Positions 52,801-61,868 of a stretch of DNA of 64,000 nt are shown in pieces (position 1 is the stretch's first letter; each line of letters starts with the position of its first letter). The stretch is from Spirosoma foliorum (lineage in GTDB: Bacteria; Bacteroidota; Bacteroidia; Cytophagales; Spirosomataceae), in contig NZ_CP059732.1 in the NCBI RefSeq assembly GCF_014117325.1, positions 8,569,501 to 8,633,500 of the forward strand. The letters are read 5' to 3'. The translations under genes were made by a program, and so were the position numbers. The notes beneath the pieces were generated by a model, which had not been told where the DNA came from, ran no database searches, and saw only the letters and a list, made by a program, of their open reading frames with translations.

Positions 52801-55269
52801 TGGTCGACTTTGTCGGTGGCAACATCAACCTATTCATTGACGGGCCTGACGAATAATACAACCTACGAATGGCAGGTTGCCACTGATTGTAATGGCTATT
52901 TATCTGATTTTTCAACCCTTCAATCGTTTCAAACAAGTTGCCCTAACCTTGGCTATACATCTTTGAGCGCAAGTAATGTGGGCACTACTAGTGCTCAACT
53001 GAGCTGGAGTGGAGCTAGTCAGGTTCCAGGATTAACCTACAGCGTTCAGTACCGAATTAGCGGTGCCGTCATCTGGTCGGAGGTAAATGGCCTGACGAGT
53101 CCGTCGACATCACTGACCGGTTTAACCAATAATACAACCTATGAATGGCGTATTCGAGCCAACTGTGAGTTCGGCTCAACGTCTACCGTTTCGTCAATTA
53201 ATACATTCGCAACCATATGTTATAGTCCATGGAATTCTCATCCGGATGCCGCTACAACTCAGTCTGTTTCCACTGTCTGGAGGCCTAATCCAGACAATGT
53301 CTACGTTAATTTACAATGGCGGGAAGCCAGTGCAAGTACGCCATGGAACGTTGTAAATGGACTGACCGGTTATGCTTATTCGTTAACCGGGCTGACACCC
53401 GGTACGACTTACGAATATAAACTTCAGGGAGCCTGTTCGACTAATGATCTGGCCTCGCCGAACGTCTTCCCTTTTATGACGCTGCCTGTTAGTTCGACGG
53501 CACTTTCGATCTATACGGATAGTTCATCGTATCAGGCCATACGCCTGAATTGGACAGGTCCCGATCGTACAAACTACATCTTGCAGTGGCGGGTAAGCGG
53601 TGGAAGCTGGACTACAACAGGGCCGCTCTCAACTAAAAGATACCTATTGACAGGTTTAACTACAGGTACAATCTATGATATCCGGGTTAGTTATGTTGGC
53701 GATAATGCTGTAACGTACGAAGCCACTTTATCTGCGAAACCGTCCTGTCCTTCAATCTTGAATGCGCGCGTATCCGCTGTTGCAAGTACATCGGCTCAAT
53801 TAACCTGGACGTCTGTCGATGCCCCTGTATCGGTGCAATGGCGTGTGGCAGGAACAACTCAGTGGAACACCATAGCAGGAGTGACTGGCGGGGCCTATTC
53901 ACTGACTGGCTTAACCAATAACGTGATTTATGAGTGGCGACTACAAACAATATGCTCTGCCAATGTAACAAATGTGACTTACCCCAGCTCATTCCGAACA
54001 AACTGCCAGGTGCCCAATGGGATGTTTACCCTCAATATGACACCTCAATCGGTTCAATTGAGGTGGGAGGGGACTTCCGCGCAATACTCTGTACAATACC
54101 GTGTTGTAGGGGTACCTACCTGGACTACCGTAACAGGGGTTACATCGACTAGTTATACCCTGACTGGATTGACAGCGAATACACTTTACGAATGGTCTGT
54201 GTCTGCTAGTTGTGAGGGGAATAGTACCTTGTATGCTATTCCCGTACAGTTTATACCACAGTGCAGTGAGCCTCCTCTGATACAGTTGATAAATCCATTA
54301 GCCCCCGATCGGGCACAGTTAGGATGGTATGGAACAGATCTTTCCTACCAGTTACAATGGCGGGTTGTAGGAGCCACAACATGGACGGATATTCCTACCG
54401 TAACGTCTCCTTATACACTAACAGGCTTAACAACGGGGACAACGTATGAAGCTCGGATTCGGTCTGCCTGTGCTGTTGCCAACAATGGTGAATTTGTGTT
54501 AATACGTCCATTTACTCCTCAATGTCAGGACTCGTACTATTACAATGATTATAAAAGTACGACAAACATAACCTCTGGTACTGCTCGACTAAACTGGCAG
54601 GCCAACTCATTATTAGCTTATCGTTTGCGGTGGCGGATTATGGGTACTAATTCCTGGACAAACGTCCCCGGCTCCGTTACATCGCCATACACATTGACTG
54701 GTTTAACGAATAATACAAGTTACGAATGGCAGCTTCACACAGACTGCGAGCCTATGTATTATGCTGCATCTCAGGTTTTTCAAACAGCCTGTGCTATGCC
54801 GGGGGGCTTTGGGGCGGAACCATTGACTGCCACATCTGTGAATCTGCACTGGACCAGATCGGGCGAAGAAGTAGCGTATGAGTTACAGTGGCGTGTCCTT
54901 GGCGAATCGGCCTGGACTAGCGTTTCGGGAATTACAACTACAAATTATGTACTAACTGGGTTAGGGCCTACTGCTACTTATGAATGGCAAGTGCGCAGCC
55001 AATGCTTAGGTGTTTCGCCGTTTCAGTTAACCACTTCTTTTAAACTGGGTGATGATTGTTCACTTAATATCTATACCGTTCGGGCAGGTTCCTGGGATGA
55101 CCCAACGGTATGGTCCTGCAATCGCATTCCCACATTGACCGATCAGGTGAAACTGAATCACGCACTCGTCATTCCAAACGCCTATGTGGCAAAAGCATTG
55201 ACCATACGCTACGAAACGGGAGCCAAACTCACCTTTGGAATAGGATCAAGCATAAAAATGGGAAACTGA
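49876..55269 (+). CDS. Large secreted fibronectin type III repeat protein
   Basis: A 1797-residue protein with signal peptide (to about 22, LSCTFVYAD). It consists almost entirely of about 19 FnIII repeats of 85-95 residues, each ending in variants of YEWRVRTxCS followed by a Cys some 15-20 residues on. Each contains LQWRxxG..W...... and YxLTGL. The C-terminal ~65 residues include VRAGSWDDPTVWSCNRIP and IPNAYVAKALTIRYE, a tail found at the end of Bacteroidota surface proteins; no standard T9SS sorting motif is obvious. Probably an adhesin or matrix protein. Repeats are similar enough to allow recombination-based length change. Confidence 0.85.
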   Translation: MNIRYLIFLLISYTLSCTFVYADCQAPQYAYTYSITHQSADLSWFYFGSSSPIYQIQWRISGSTTWTTNPPVQTTTYTTLTGLANNTAYEWHVRSICAAGDTSVYGNVSTFQTKCDPPSNPAIANVTHQSAQLNWYTTLSGFTYEIQWRPTGATTWTVIGGLAGNSFTLSGLTDETPYEWKVRTTCSAAATSDFVTGPIFQTHCKPPTNPRLTLTNPDAVELKWDSPQTNAHFDLQWRLTGASDWILVEGISLSEYVLTSLTNGATYEWRVRTACSATSKSAFTDIQQFQTSCPLPSFLSSGSVTNNSAVLQWRASASELQWRSSGTTTWNTVSLAKSPYSLTGLTNNKTYEWRVRTVCSASAMSDYSPLQLVSTQCLAPTGARSSPNATGGLELSWDSTDGGPFEVQWRTTGATNWSSVAGISYTGYTLTGLTPAAVYEWRVRKVCSPTDYSDFATAQPVQTSCNAPTYTQSANATSTTIDLSWNAGETSAQYELQWRVTNTTNWTTVSGITSTGYSLTGLQANVSYEWRVRKLCSDQVASAFTANQTFTLTCSSPTYFYTNSIGISSAVIGWGGSSTYPPYEVQYRVVGAADWTLLSDLATPYYALKGLSNNTTYEWRVRSGCSIGGAADFSGIQTFHTQCGASLSGLAVGDIDISSVKLTWDNATSFSLYEIQYRDIAGGDWVGLRPEGTETDRNFGIFPFMMPKEYRLYGLTFGKTYAWRVRVICSPSVYSDFVDGPTFITACPTPPRIDSYQRTNTSVSVSWEYSTAASGYDVQWRAVGASAWNTVNGVQSSTYLLTNLSPGTVYEYRVQRVCWSGIVSDYSNVATIVVQCITPPIVNKASVVSASSAQLTWRYPAIYESDAAIIVHELQYRIAGTSDWTSVTGIVGTAYSLTGLTTGSSYEWRVRATCSPTVVSDFSATSTFGLVCQATFDYVYTAETSPTTAQLVWSNPALPSSKPYSLRWRIVGTTVWSTLSVATSTYSLTGLTNNTTYEWQVATDCNGYLSDFSTLQSFQTSCPNLGYTSLSASNVGTTSAQLSWSGASQVPGLTYSVQYRISGAVIWSEVNGLTSPSTSLTGLTNNTTYEWRIRANCEFGSTSTVSSINTFATICYSPWNSHPDAATTQSVSTVWRPNPDNVYVNLQWREASASTPWNVVNGLTGYAYSLTGLTPGTTYEYKLQGACSTNDLASPNVFPFMTLPVSSTALSIYTDSSSYQAIRLNWTGPDRTNYILQWRVSGGSWTTTGPLSTKRYLLTGLTTGTIYDIRVSYVGDNAVTYEATLSAKPSCPSILNARVSAVASTSAQLTWTSVDAPVSVQWRVAGTTQWNTIAGVTGGAYSLTGLTNNVIYEWRLQTICSANVTNVTYPSSFRTNCQVPNGMFTLNMTPQSVQLRWEGTSAQYSVQYRVVGVPTWTTVTGVTSTSYTLTGLTANTLYEWSVSASCEGNSTLYAIPVQFIPQCSEPPLIQLINPLAPDRAQLGWYGTDLSYQLQWRVVGATTWTDIPTVTSPYTLTGLTTGTTYEARIRSACAVANNGEFVLIRPFTPQCQDSYYYNDYKSTTNITSGTARLNWQANSLLAYRLRWRIMGTNSWTNVPGSVTSPYTLTGLTNNTSYEWQLHTDCEPMYYAASQVFQTACAMPGGFGAEPLTATSVNLHWTRSGEEVAYELQWRVLGESAWTSVSGITTTNYVLTGLGPTATYEWQVRSQCLGVSPFQLTTSFKLGDDCSLNIYTVRAGSWDDPTVWSCNRIPTLTDQVKLNHALVIPNAYVAKALTIRYETGAKLTFGIGSSIKMGN

Positions 55270-55270
55270 A

Positions 55271-55338
55271 TTTTCGACAGGATTAACAAGATTAGTAGAA
55301 TGGAGAAATCTTGTAAATCTTGTTAATCCTGTCGAAAA
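55271..55338. repeat. Dispersed palindromic repeat, family GACAGGATT, copy 3
   Basis: TTTTCGACAGGATTAACAAG and TTGTTAATCCTGTCGAAAA arms, located between the convergent FnIII and CDF transporter genes, where it can act as a terminator. Confidence 0.8.
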
Positions 55339-55339
55339 A

Positions 55340-56263
55340 TTAACAAACCTCCGTTTCACAATCCTCTTCAGCCACGAACTCAGTCTCAAGTGTCGCGTGG
55401 CTAATTTTCTGGTGTTCAAGTCGATGGCGGGCGTCGTGTTTGAGCGTAACGATTTGAGAATCTGACAGACCCGGTTGCAGAACAAGGTGGGCCGTGAGGG
55501 CGTTTTCGGTTGTGCTCATGGCCCAGATATGGACGTGATGTACATCTTTTACGCCCGTTACGGCTCGCAGATCGGCCAGCACAGCCGTGAGGTCTATGTC
55601 GGTAGGGATACCATCCATCGATAATCGCAGACTATCGGTGAGTAAGCGCCAGGTGGAGCCCATGATAATAATGGCAACGAGAATACCGATAACCGGGTCG
55701 AGCCAGGTCCAGCCCGTGTAGGTGATCAGGACACCAGCTATCACTACGCCCAGCGAAACCAACGCGTCGACGGCCAGGTGTAGGTAAGCCCCTTTGGCGT
55801 TCAGATCATGCTCTTTATTTCGGAAAAACAGCAGAGCCGACACCGTGTTGACAACAATGCCGACCGCAGCAACCCAGGCCACAGCACCGCCCGCTACAGG
55901 TTCAGGGTGGCGAAACCGCTGGAGACTTTCCCAGAAAATAGCCCCGATGGTTATTAATAAAATAACCGCGTTCGTCAATGAAGCGAGCACCGTACTTTTT
56001 CGGTAACCGTATGTAAAACTTGGCGTTTGCCGAACACGCGCCAACCGAAACGCCAGCAGCGATAACAATAAGCTCGCTACATCGCTGAGATTATGACCCG
56101 CATCGGCAATGAGTGCCAGTGAGTTATAATAAAAACCCAAAGCAAATTCAACCGCCACGTAGCCCGCATTCAGGATCGCGCCAATAATTAACGCTCGGTT
56201 GATAGATGTTAAAACAGTAGGGCCGTGGCTGTGTCCCGCGTGGTCATGATGATCGTGCGCCAT
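55340..56263 (-). CDS. Cation diffusion facilitator (zinc/cobalt-type efflux)
   Basis: Start ATG 56263 (MAHDHHDHAGHSHGPTVL); 7 residues upstream are not typical. 307 residues: a His-rich N-terminus, six TM segments, LIADAGHNLSDVASLLLS (HxxxD of site A, TM2) and LHLAVDALVSLGVVIAG (TM5), then a cytoplasmic ferredoxin-like domain with HVHIWAMSTTENALTAHL. Exports Zn2+ or similar ions using proton motive force. Downstream of the TonB receptor and the Cys/His-rich gene on the same strand. Confidence 0.92.
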   Translation of the reverse strand: MAHDHHDHAGHSHGPTVLTSINRALIIGAILNAGYVAVEFALGFYYNSLALIADAGHNLSDVASLLLSLLAFRLARVRQTPSFTYGYRKSTVLASLTNAVILLITIGAIFWESLQRFRHPEPVAGGAVAWVAAVGIVVNTVSALLFFRNKEHDLNAKGAYLHLAVDALVSLGVVIAGVLITYTGWTWLDPVIGILVAIIIMGSTWRLLTDSLRLSMDGIPTDIDLTAVLADLRAVTGVKDVHHVHIWAMSTTENALTAHLVLQPGLSDSQIVTLKHDARHRLEHQKISHATLETEFVAEEDCETEVC

Positions 56264-56271
56264 ATTTTTTA

Positions 56272-56346
56272 GTAGCGCGGACATCTTGTCCGCATCGCAT
56301 AAGTGTATGCTAAATCAGCTATGCGGACAAGTTGTCCACGCTACAT
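56272..56346. repeat. Imperfect inverted repeat (TAGCGCGGACATCTTGTCCGCAT)
   Basis: GTAGCGCGGACATCTTGTCC and ATGCGGACAAGTTGTCCACG/CTAC arms between the TonB receptor stop and the CDF start; each arm also has its own inner GGACA/TGTCC symmetry. Confidence 0.6.
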
Positions 56347-58587
56347 TTACAATTTTAGTTTAATACCTCCATTGATGATTCGACCATCGGTTGGGGCGTA
56401 GATATCTGTAACAAAAACAGGTTGCGTAGTCGTGCCACTCACCAGTGATTCGAAGCGTGACTGTCGCACATCGAGGAAATTCTCGAAGTTAATGAAAATG
56501 CTTCCTTTTATCGTTTTTCCAAACGACCATTTCCGTTCAATCATGTAGCCCAGTGTCCAGTAAGCGGGTGTATTAGTGCCATTCATTCGTTGTTGCGTGC
56601 CTGAATAAAAAGCCTCAAAACCGGTTTTTAACCGATCCGTTTCGTAGAGTGTGGTAAAATAGAGTCGGTGTTTGGCCGTCAGCGGAATCATGCCCGTCAG
56701 GTTGTCGTAATTGCGTTTGGTGTCAATAAACGAATACCCCAGAAAGCTATGCAGATCGTGATAAGCCAGCCGTACGTTTGTTTCAAAGCCGCGGGTTGAT
56801 AAATTTCCGTTGGCTGTACGAAAGGCCGCCAGACCACTTGTCGACAACACCGTCAGGCGATTCAATTGCGTATAAAAAAATAACTGATTAATCGTCAGTG
56901 TGGTTTGATCGCCTAACTCAGTACGGTAATTAATGTCCCAGTTCAAGCCCATCGACGATTCGGTTTGGTTGCCATTCATCGATAATAGATTAACATTCTG
57001 GAAGGACATCCGTTCGGCATCTTCCGTGAAAATAGTTGGCGCTTTATAGCCAAGTCCGCCACCCAGTCGGCTTGTCCAATGGTCGGCTGCCCGGTACAGT
57101 AACGAGAACCGAGGGAGCAAAAACAGTTTCGGACTAGAGGAATTGGATGGCGTATTGACGGTCGTTGTCACAGCATCGGCCCGTAAGCCTGTCTCCAGAC
57201 TGAATCGTTCTGAGAGCGTTAATGTGTTCTGAACAAAAGCACCGACAATGGATTGGTGGTAAATGTCGCCTGTACTGACTGTGTTGAGGGAGTTTTCCAG
57301 CCGGAAAGCATCCGTCCACAGATTTACACCGGCAATCCAGTCGGCTTTTGCCTGGTGTTTGAAATAACTCACCTCCGAAAAAGAGGATTGCTGCAACCCA
57401 TCGAAACTATAATTGGGCAGCGCTATCGATCGTTGGAAGCGACTATAACTGTTTTTGACGGTCAACACCGCATCATTGGTAAACCGCTTTTCCAGCCGAA
57501 ACTGCGTGGCTAATCGTCGGGAGTCATTCGCTTCGGTATAGCCCGTCGACGTTTCGCTCCGAATCGTTGGAATATAGCCTCCTGTTCGGTGTTCATTGAC
57601 CCAGATCACCCCTGCCGAAACCGTGGTCGTTGGGTTAGGGTACCAGAAAAATTTTGGCTGAATGGTTGTGCGGGCCGTTTGTGGCAGATCTGAAAATTGG
57701 TCGTTGTTGGCGTCGTACGCTCGTTGCAGATTGCGAGTGGCGTAGAACGTCATCCCGACTTTTTCATTGCGTTGGGCATAATACGCATTAAGATCAAGCC
57801 CGAGCGCCGACGTACCGTTAAGCAGAAAGGATAATTCTCGTTCACGCGTTGGCTCTTTCGTTACTAGATTGACGAGTCCGGCAATGGCTCCACTTCCGTA
57901 CAAGGTTGATTGACAGCCTTTCACAACTTCCACCTGTTTCAAATTCAGCGGAGGAACCTGCATCAGACTCAATCCGCTCGAAAAGCCACTATACAGCGGA
58001 AGCCCATCCTGCAACAACTGAGTATAACGCCCATCAAGCCCCTGAATTCGGAACGTCGCATTGGCCGACATGACCGACGTTTGCTGCACCTGAATCCCTG
58101 GACTTTCGCGCAGAATAACCGCGATATTGGCTGGTTGCATGTTCGCTTTTTCGTCGAGTTCTTCGGCGTCAATGACTTCAACCCGTGTTGGTTCATCGGC
58201 AACACTACGGCCACTTCGGGTAGAGGAAACGGTGATTTCGTCCAGTGATTCCTCCGACGGTTTGAGTGAAATTTGCAGTGTATCGCTACTCGGTGCGATA
58301 AGCGTGTGCAGAACGGATTCGAAACCTACAGCCGAAATGCGTAGCCGGTAAGGGCCAGTTGGCGGCAGGATCATTCGCGTAAAACCGGCAGTATCAGTCG
58401 CAGCACCAGTTGTGGTACCCACTACTAGAATCGTTGCACCGGGAATTGATTGCTTGGTGAGTGCATGCCGAACAGAAACGCGCAGGGTATCCTGAAGAAG
58501 AGGTTTATTAGAAGAGACCGAACTCGGGAATACTGTATTGCCCCAAACGGTCTGGGAAAAAAGTAGAAATAAAATAAGGTTTTTCAT
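56347..58587 (-). CDS. TonB-dependent receptor of a metal locus
   Basis: A 746-residue protein: signal peptide (to about 18), CarboxypepD_reg-like domain (about 33-112: RHALTKQSIPGATILVVGT), TonB-box-like LDEITVSSTR (about 114-123), plug with VEVIDAEELDEKANMQPANI and IQGLDGRYTQLLQDGLPLYS, and a barrel ending GGIKLKL. Closely related to the 36759 receptor. Its neighbours, a His/Cys-rich small protein upstream and a CDF transporter downstream, point to a divalent metal or metal complex substrate. Confidence 0.92.
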   Translation of the reverse strand: MKNLILFLLFSQTVWGNTVFPSSVSSNKPLLQDTLRVSVRHALTKQSIPGATILVVGTTTGAATDTAGFTRMILPPTGPYRLRISAVGFESVLHTLIAPSSDTLQISLKPSEESLDEITVSSTRSGRSVADEPTRVEVIDAEELDEKANMQPANIAVILRESPGIQVQQTSVMSANATFRIQGLDGRYTQLLQDGLPLYSGFSSGLSLMQVPPLNLKQVEVVKGCQSTLYGSGAIAGLVNLVTKEPTRERELSFLLNGTSALGLDLNAYYAQRNEKVGMTFYATRNLQRAYDANNDQFSDLPQTARTTIQPKFFWYPNPTTTVSAGVIWVNEHRTGGYIPTIRSETSTGYTEANDSRRLATQFRLEKRFTNDAVLTVKNSYSRFQRSIALPNYSFDGLQQSSFSEVSYFKHQAKADWIAGVNLWTDAFRLENSLNTVSTGDIYHQSIVGAFVQNTLTLSERFSLETGLRADAVTTTVNTPSNSSSPKLFLLPRFSLLYRAADHWTSRLGGGLGYKAPTIFTEDAERMSFQNVNLLSMNGNQTESSMGLNWDINYRTELGDQTTLTINQLFFYTQLNRLTVLSTSGLAAFRTANGNLSTRGFETNVRLAYHDLHSFLGYSFIDTKRNYDNLTGMIPLTAKHRLYFTTLYETDRLKTGFEAFYSGTQQRMNGTNTPAYWTLGYMIERKWSFGKTIKGSIFINFENFLDVRQSRFESLVSGTTTQPVFVTDIYAPTDGRIINGGIKLKL

Positions 58588-58657
58588 CCTGTATGGAGAT
58601 ACAATGGAACATAGCGACTGATTGATGACCAGTCGGAAGAAAATCCATGAAAAACAC

Positions 58658-58987
58658 TTATAATTTTGGCGGTTGCCAGATGGCGAGCGCTACGTCTGAC
58701 TGATTGGGAGATTGGTAAGCAAAGACCTGATTCGTAGAGATCAGTACACTTTGTAGTTCAGAGATTGTATAGCCAAGCGGCCGGGGAATTGAAAAGCCAA
58801 GGCAGGTTGTGCAGTGGCAAAACGGGCTGCAGGGTGCCTTGTGCCCGTGGTCGGGATCATCAGTTGAATGCGATGCCGATGAAGTATTGGTCAGTCTATC
58901 TTCTTGCGCATGACAGTCTGCATCGGGGCAAGGGAGGCCCGTCAACAGCAGAATCCACAACGAAAAAAGACACATGACCGCTTTCAT
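58658..58987 (-). CDS. Small Cys/His-rich secreted protein before a TonB receptor (DUF6660-like)
   Basis: A 109-residue protein with signal peptide (MKAVMCLFSLWILLLTGLPC) and a metal-binding-like segment, CHAQED then DDPDHGHKAPCSPFCHCTTC (about 45-64). Such proteins precede TonB receptors and CDF transporters in this phylum. Metal sensing or sequestering in the periplasm is inferred. Confidence 0.7.
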   Translation of the reverse strand: MKAVMCLFSLWILLLTGLPCPDADCHAQEDRLTNTSSASHSTDDPDHGHKAPCSPFCHCTTCLGFSIPRPLGYTISELQSVLISTNQVFAYQSPNQSDVALAIWQPPKL

Positions 58988-59109
58988 GCCCGCAAAGGTA
59001 GTGGGCTAAGTAATGCAACAGGTAGTCAAAAAGGGGTGGACTCTTGCTTTTGCCGGCGCAATACGGTTAGTTTGTGTTAACGTTCTTTGTTTTCCGTCAA
59101 ATTAGCTAA

Positions 59110-59296
59110 TGGTTTTCCTGAGAGGTTCAGGAAATGAAAAAGGAATCGTGTGAAATTCACGAGCAGACGTTGCTACTGTCAGTGACCATTTAGAAAAGGG
59201 TTTGCCCTCGATGTCCATTGTCTTACCCCATCGGTTCGCCGAAACGGGCGGGATGAGAAGGACGGCAGATACCGTCACAAGCCAGGAGACTTGCCT
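59110..59296 (+). promoter_or_regulatory. Cobalamin (B12) riboswitch
   Basis: The conserved parts occur in order: GGTTTTC, AAAAAGGAATCGTGTGAAA, GCTACTGTCAG, GAAACGGGCGGGATGAGAAGG and the B12 box AAGCCAGGAGACTTGCC at about 59279-59295. It lies about 175 bp before metE in the same direction. Cobalamin binding is expected to repress the cobalamin-independent methionine synthase. Confidence 0.93.
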
Positions 59297-59471
59297 TAGC
59301 TTTGCTGATTACGCCTACACGCGATTGGGCTTCATCAAACTTGACCATCCTATCTTTTTCCTGCTTCGTTTTGGGGCTTGGTTAGGTGTGTCGTGTTGAT
59401 AAAGTGTTGATAACGTGTAGCCGTATGGAGTTCGGCATCGAACGCGATCAACCATTTTATCATTTAACAAC

Positions 59472-61814
59472 ATGATCGCACACAATCTCGGCTATCCACG
59501 AATCGGTAGCCACCGCGAACTCAAACGGGCCTCTGAGCAATTCTGGGCCAACAAAATCACCCGTCAGCAGCTTCAGGACGCCGGTCGAACTATCCGACAA
59601 GGCAACTGGCTGACCCAACAGCAGGCTGGCATTACGCTGGTTCCCTGCAACGACTTTTCGTTCTACGATCAGGTGCTCGACATGTCCCTGACCGTAGGCG
59701 CGATACCGAAGCGGTTTCGCCCGCTGCTCGACCAGCCTGACGCGGCCCATCAAAACGCTGACCAGCTAACGCTCTATTTCGCTATGGCGCGGGGCTATCA
59801 GCAGGATAGCCTGGATCTGAAAGCGATGGAAATGACCAAGTGGTTCGATACCAACTACCACTACATCGTGCCGGAGTTTACTGCCGATCAGACGTTTACG
59901 CTTCTCTCGGAGAAAGTTTTTGACGAGTTCGAAGAGGCCAGACAAACGCTGGGAACTACACCCAAACCTGTATTACTCGGGCCAGTTTCGTATTTGTTAC
60001 TCGGCAAAGAGAAAGAAGCTGGATTTGATCGATTGGATTTGCTGGATCGCCTATTGCCCGTTTATGAAGCGATTCTGACGCGTCTGCAAGCGCAGGGAGC
60101 CGACTGGATTCAACTCGACGAGCCGACGCTCTCACTGGATTTGACGAATGGCCAACAAGCCGCTTTTGCGAAAACCTACAATCGGCTGCGCGTACAATTT
60201 CCAAAACTTAATTTACTGCTTGCGTCGTATTTCGAGTGCTACGGGTCTAACCTAAATCTGGCCATTCAATTGCCGGTTGATGCCCTGCATCTGGATATGG
60301 TTCGGTGCCCAAGTCAGTTAGACGATATTTTGCAAACCGATTTCGTGCACAAATCAACGAAGTTGTCGTTGGGTGTGGTTGACGGCCGAAACATCTGGAT
60401 CAATGATCTGGAAAAATCGCAGGCAACCATTCAGCGGGCCGTTGAGAAACTTGGCCAGCACCGAATTCTGGTTGCACCGTCGTGTTCGTTAGTACACGTC
60501 CCTGTCGATCTGAACTCGGAAACCAACGAACAGGGATTAACCCCCGAAATTAAGCAATGGCTGGCCTTTGCCCGGCAAAAACTGGACGAAGTCGTCACGC
60601 TCATAACGTTATTCCGGCAACCCGAGAACGCCCAGGCAACGGCAACATTAGCCGCCAATCAGGCTTCGTTAGTGGCCCGTCGGGAATCGACATTGATTAA
60701 TCGCTCTGCTGTTCAGGCACGCCTGAATCAGTTGACAGAGAAAGATGACCAACGTCAGAGCGAGTTTGCTGTGCGCCAACCGCTACAACAGGCGCGTCTG
60801 CAATTGCCTTTATTTCCAACAACCACGATTGGCTCGTTCCCGCAAACAGAAACCGTGCGCGCCAATCGAGCGAAGTTTAAAAAAGGCGAAATCACCCTCG
60901 ACCAGTACGAAGATTTTATTCGCGCCGAAACTGAACAGGCTATTCGCTGGCAGGAAGCGATTGGGCTGGACGTGCTGGTGCATGGTGAGTTTGAACGGAA
61001 CGACATGGTCGAATACTTCGGCGAACTGCTCGACGGGTTTGCCTTCAGCGAAAACGGTTGGGTGCAGAGTTATGGCTCTCGTTGCGTGAAACCGCCCATT
61101 ATTTACGGTGATGTTTACCGCCCTGAACCCATGACCGTGCGTTGGGCGCAATTTGCCCAGTCGTTGACCAACAAACCCGTTAAAGGAATGCTGACCGGCC
61201 CGGTAACCATTTTGCAGTGGTCTTTTGTGCGGGATGATCAGCCGCGTCGGGATACCTGTTTGCAGATTGCACTGGCTATTCACGACGAAGTAGTCGATCT
61301 GGAAGCGGCTGGCATTCGGGTTATTCAGATTGACGAACCGGCCATTCGGGAAGGTTTGCCGCTGCGGAAAGACAATTGGAAGACCTACCTGGACTGGGCT
61401 GTACGGGCGTTTCGGATTTCAGCTTCGGGCGTTCAGAACGACACGCAAATTCACACCCATATGTGTTATTCGGAGTTCAACGACATGATCGAAGCCATCG
61501 CGAACATGGATGCCGATGTGATCACGATCGAAACGTCGCGGTCGCAAATGGAATTGTTGGATGCGTTTGTCAATTTTAACTATCCGTACGAAATCGGTCC
61601 TGGCGTGTACGACATTCATAGCCCGCGTGTACCAACAATTGAGGAAATGGTCGATCTGCTTCAAAAAGCGACTAACGTGCTGCCTGTTCGGAACTTATGG
61701 GTAAATCCGGACTGTGGATTGAAGACGCGCCGGTGGCCAGAAACGACTGAATCCCTAAAAAATATGGTGCAGGCCGCCCAAACAGCGCGCGAATTAGTTA
61801 CTGAGTCTGTATAA
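59472..61814 (+). CDS. metE: Cobalamin-independent methionine synthase
   Basis: A 780-residue protein, the normal size for MetE (5-methyltetrahydropteroyltriglutamate-homocysteine methyltransferase). LGYPRIGSHRELKRASEQFW (N-terminal domain), DWIQLDEPTLSLDL, TTTIGSFPQT (start of the C-terminal catalytic domain), VLVHGEFERNDMVEYFGE, QIDEPAIREGLPL, Zn ligands in IHTHMCYSEF (about 660-664) and NPDCGLKTR (about 744). Catalyses the last step of methionine synthesis in the cytosol. Controlled by the riboswitch at 59110. Confidence 0.97.
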   Translation: MIAHNLGYPRIGSHRELKRASEQFWANKITRQQLQDAGRTIRQGNWLTQQQAGITLVPCNDFSFYDQVLDMSLTVGAIPKRFRPLLDQPDAAHQNADQLTLYFAMARGYQQDSLDLKAMEMTKWFDTNYHYIVPEFTADQTFTLLSEKVFDEFEEARQTLGTTPKPVLLGPVSYLLLGKEKEAGFDRLDLLDRLLPVYEAILTRLQAQGADWIQLDEPTLSLDLTNGQQAAFAKTYNRLRVQFPKLNLLLASYFECYGSNLNLAIQLPVDALHLDMVRCPSQLDDILQTDFVHKSTKLSLGVVDGRNIWINDLEKSQATIQRAVEKLGQHRILVAPSCSLVHVPVDLNSETNEQGLTPEIKQWLAFARQKLDEVVTLITLFRQPENAQATATLAANQASLVARRESTLINRSAVQARLNQLTEKDDQRQSEFAVRQPLQQARLQLPLFPTTTIGSFPQTETVRANRAKFKKGEITLDQYEDFIRAETEQAIRWQEAIGLDVLVHGEFERNDMVEYFGELLDGFAFSENGWVQSYGSRCVKPPIIYGDVYRPEPMTVRWAQFAQSLTNKPVKGMLTGPVTILQWSFVRDDQPRRDTCLQIALAIHDEVVDLEAAGIRVIQIDEPAIREGLPLRKDNWKTYLDWAVRAFRISASGVQNDTQIHTHMCYSEFNDMIEAIANMDADVITIETSRSQMELLDAFVNFNYPYEIGPGVYDIHSPRVPTIEEMVDLLQKATNVLPVRNLWVNPDCGLKTRRWPETTESLKNMVQAAQTARELVTESV

Positions 61815-61829
61815 TCATAAATAAGTGGT

Positions 61830-61864
61830 CTTCTGCCAACTAGTTGGCAGAAGGCTTACCTTTG
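61830..61864 (+). promoter_or_regulatory. 24-bp palindrome plus TACCTTTG -7 box of the PAS gene
   Basis: CTTCTGCCAACTAGTTGGCAGAAG at 61830-61853 is a perfect palindrome, immediately followed by TACCTTTG (61857-61864) and ATG 61869. The start codon lies 4 bp after the -7 box, so the transcript is almost leaderless or the true start is downstream. The palindrome could be an operator or the metE terminator. Confidence 0.6.
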
Positions 61865-61868
61865 CAAT

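Noticed and set aside
49876..55269. Repetitive coding region considered as an array of separate genes or an ice-nucleation-like repeat
   Set aside because: A single open frame of 1797 codons with a signal peptide; the repeats are FnIII-like.
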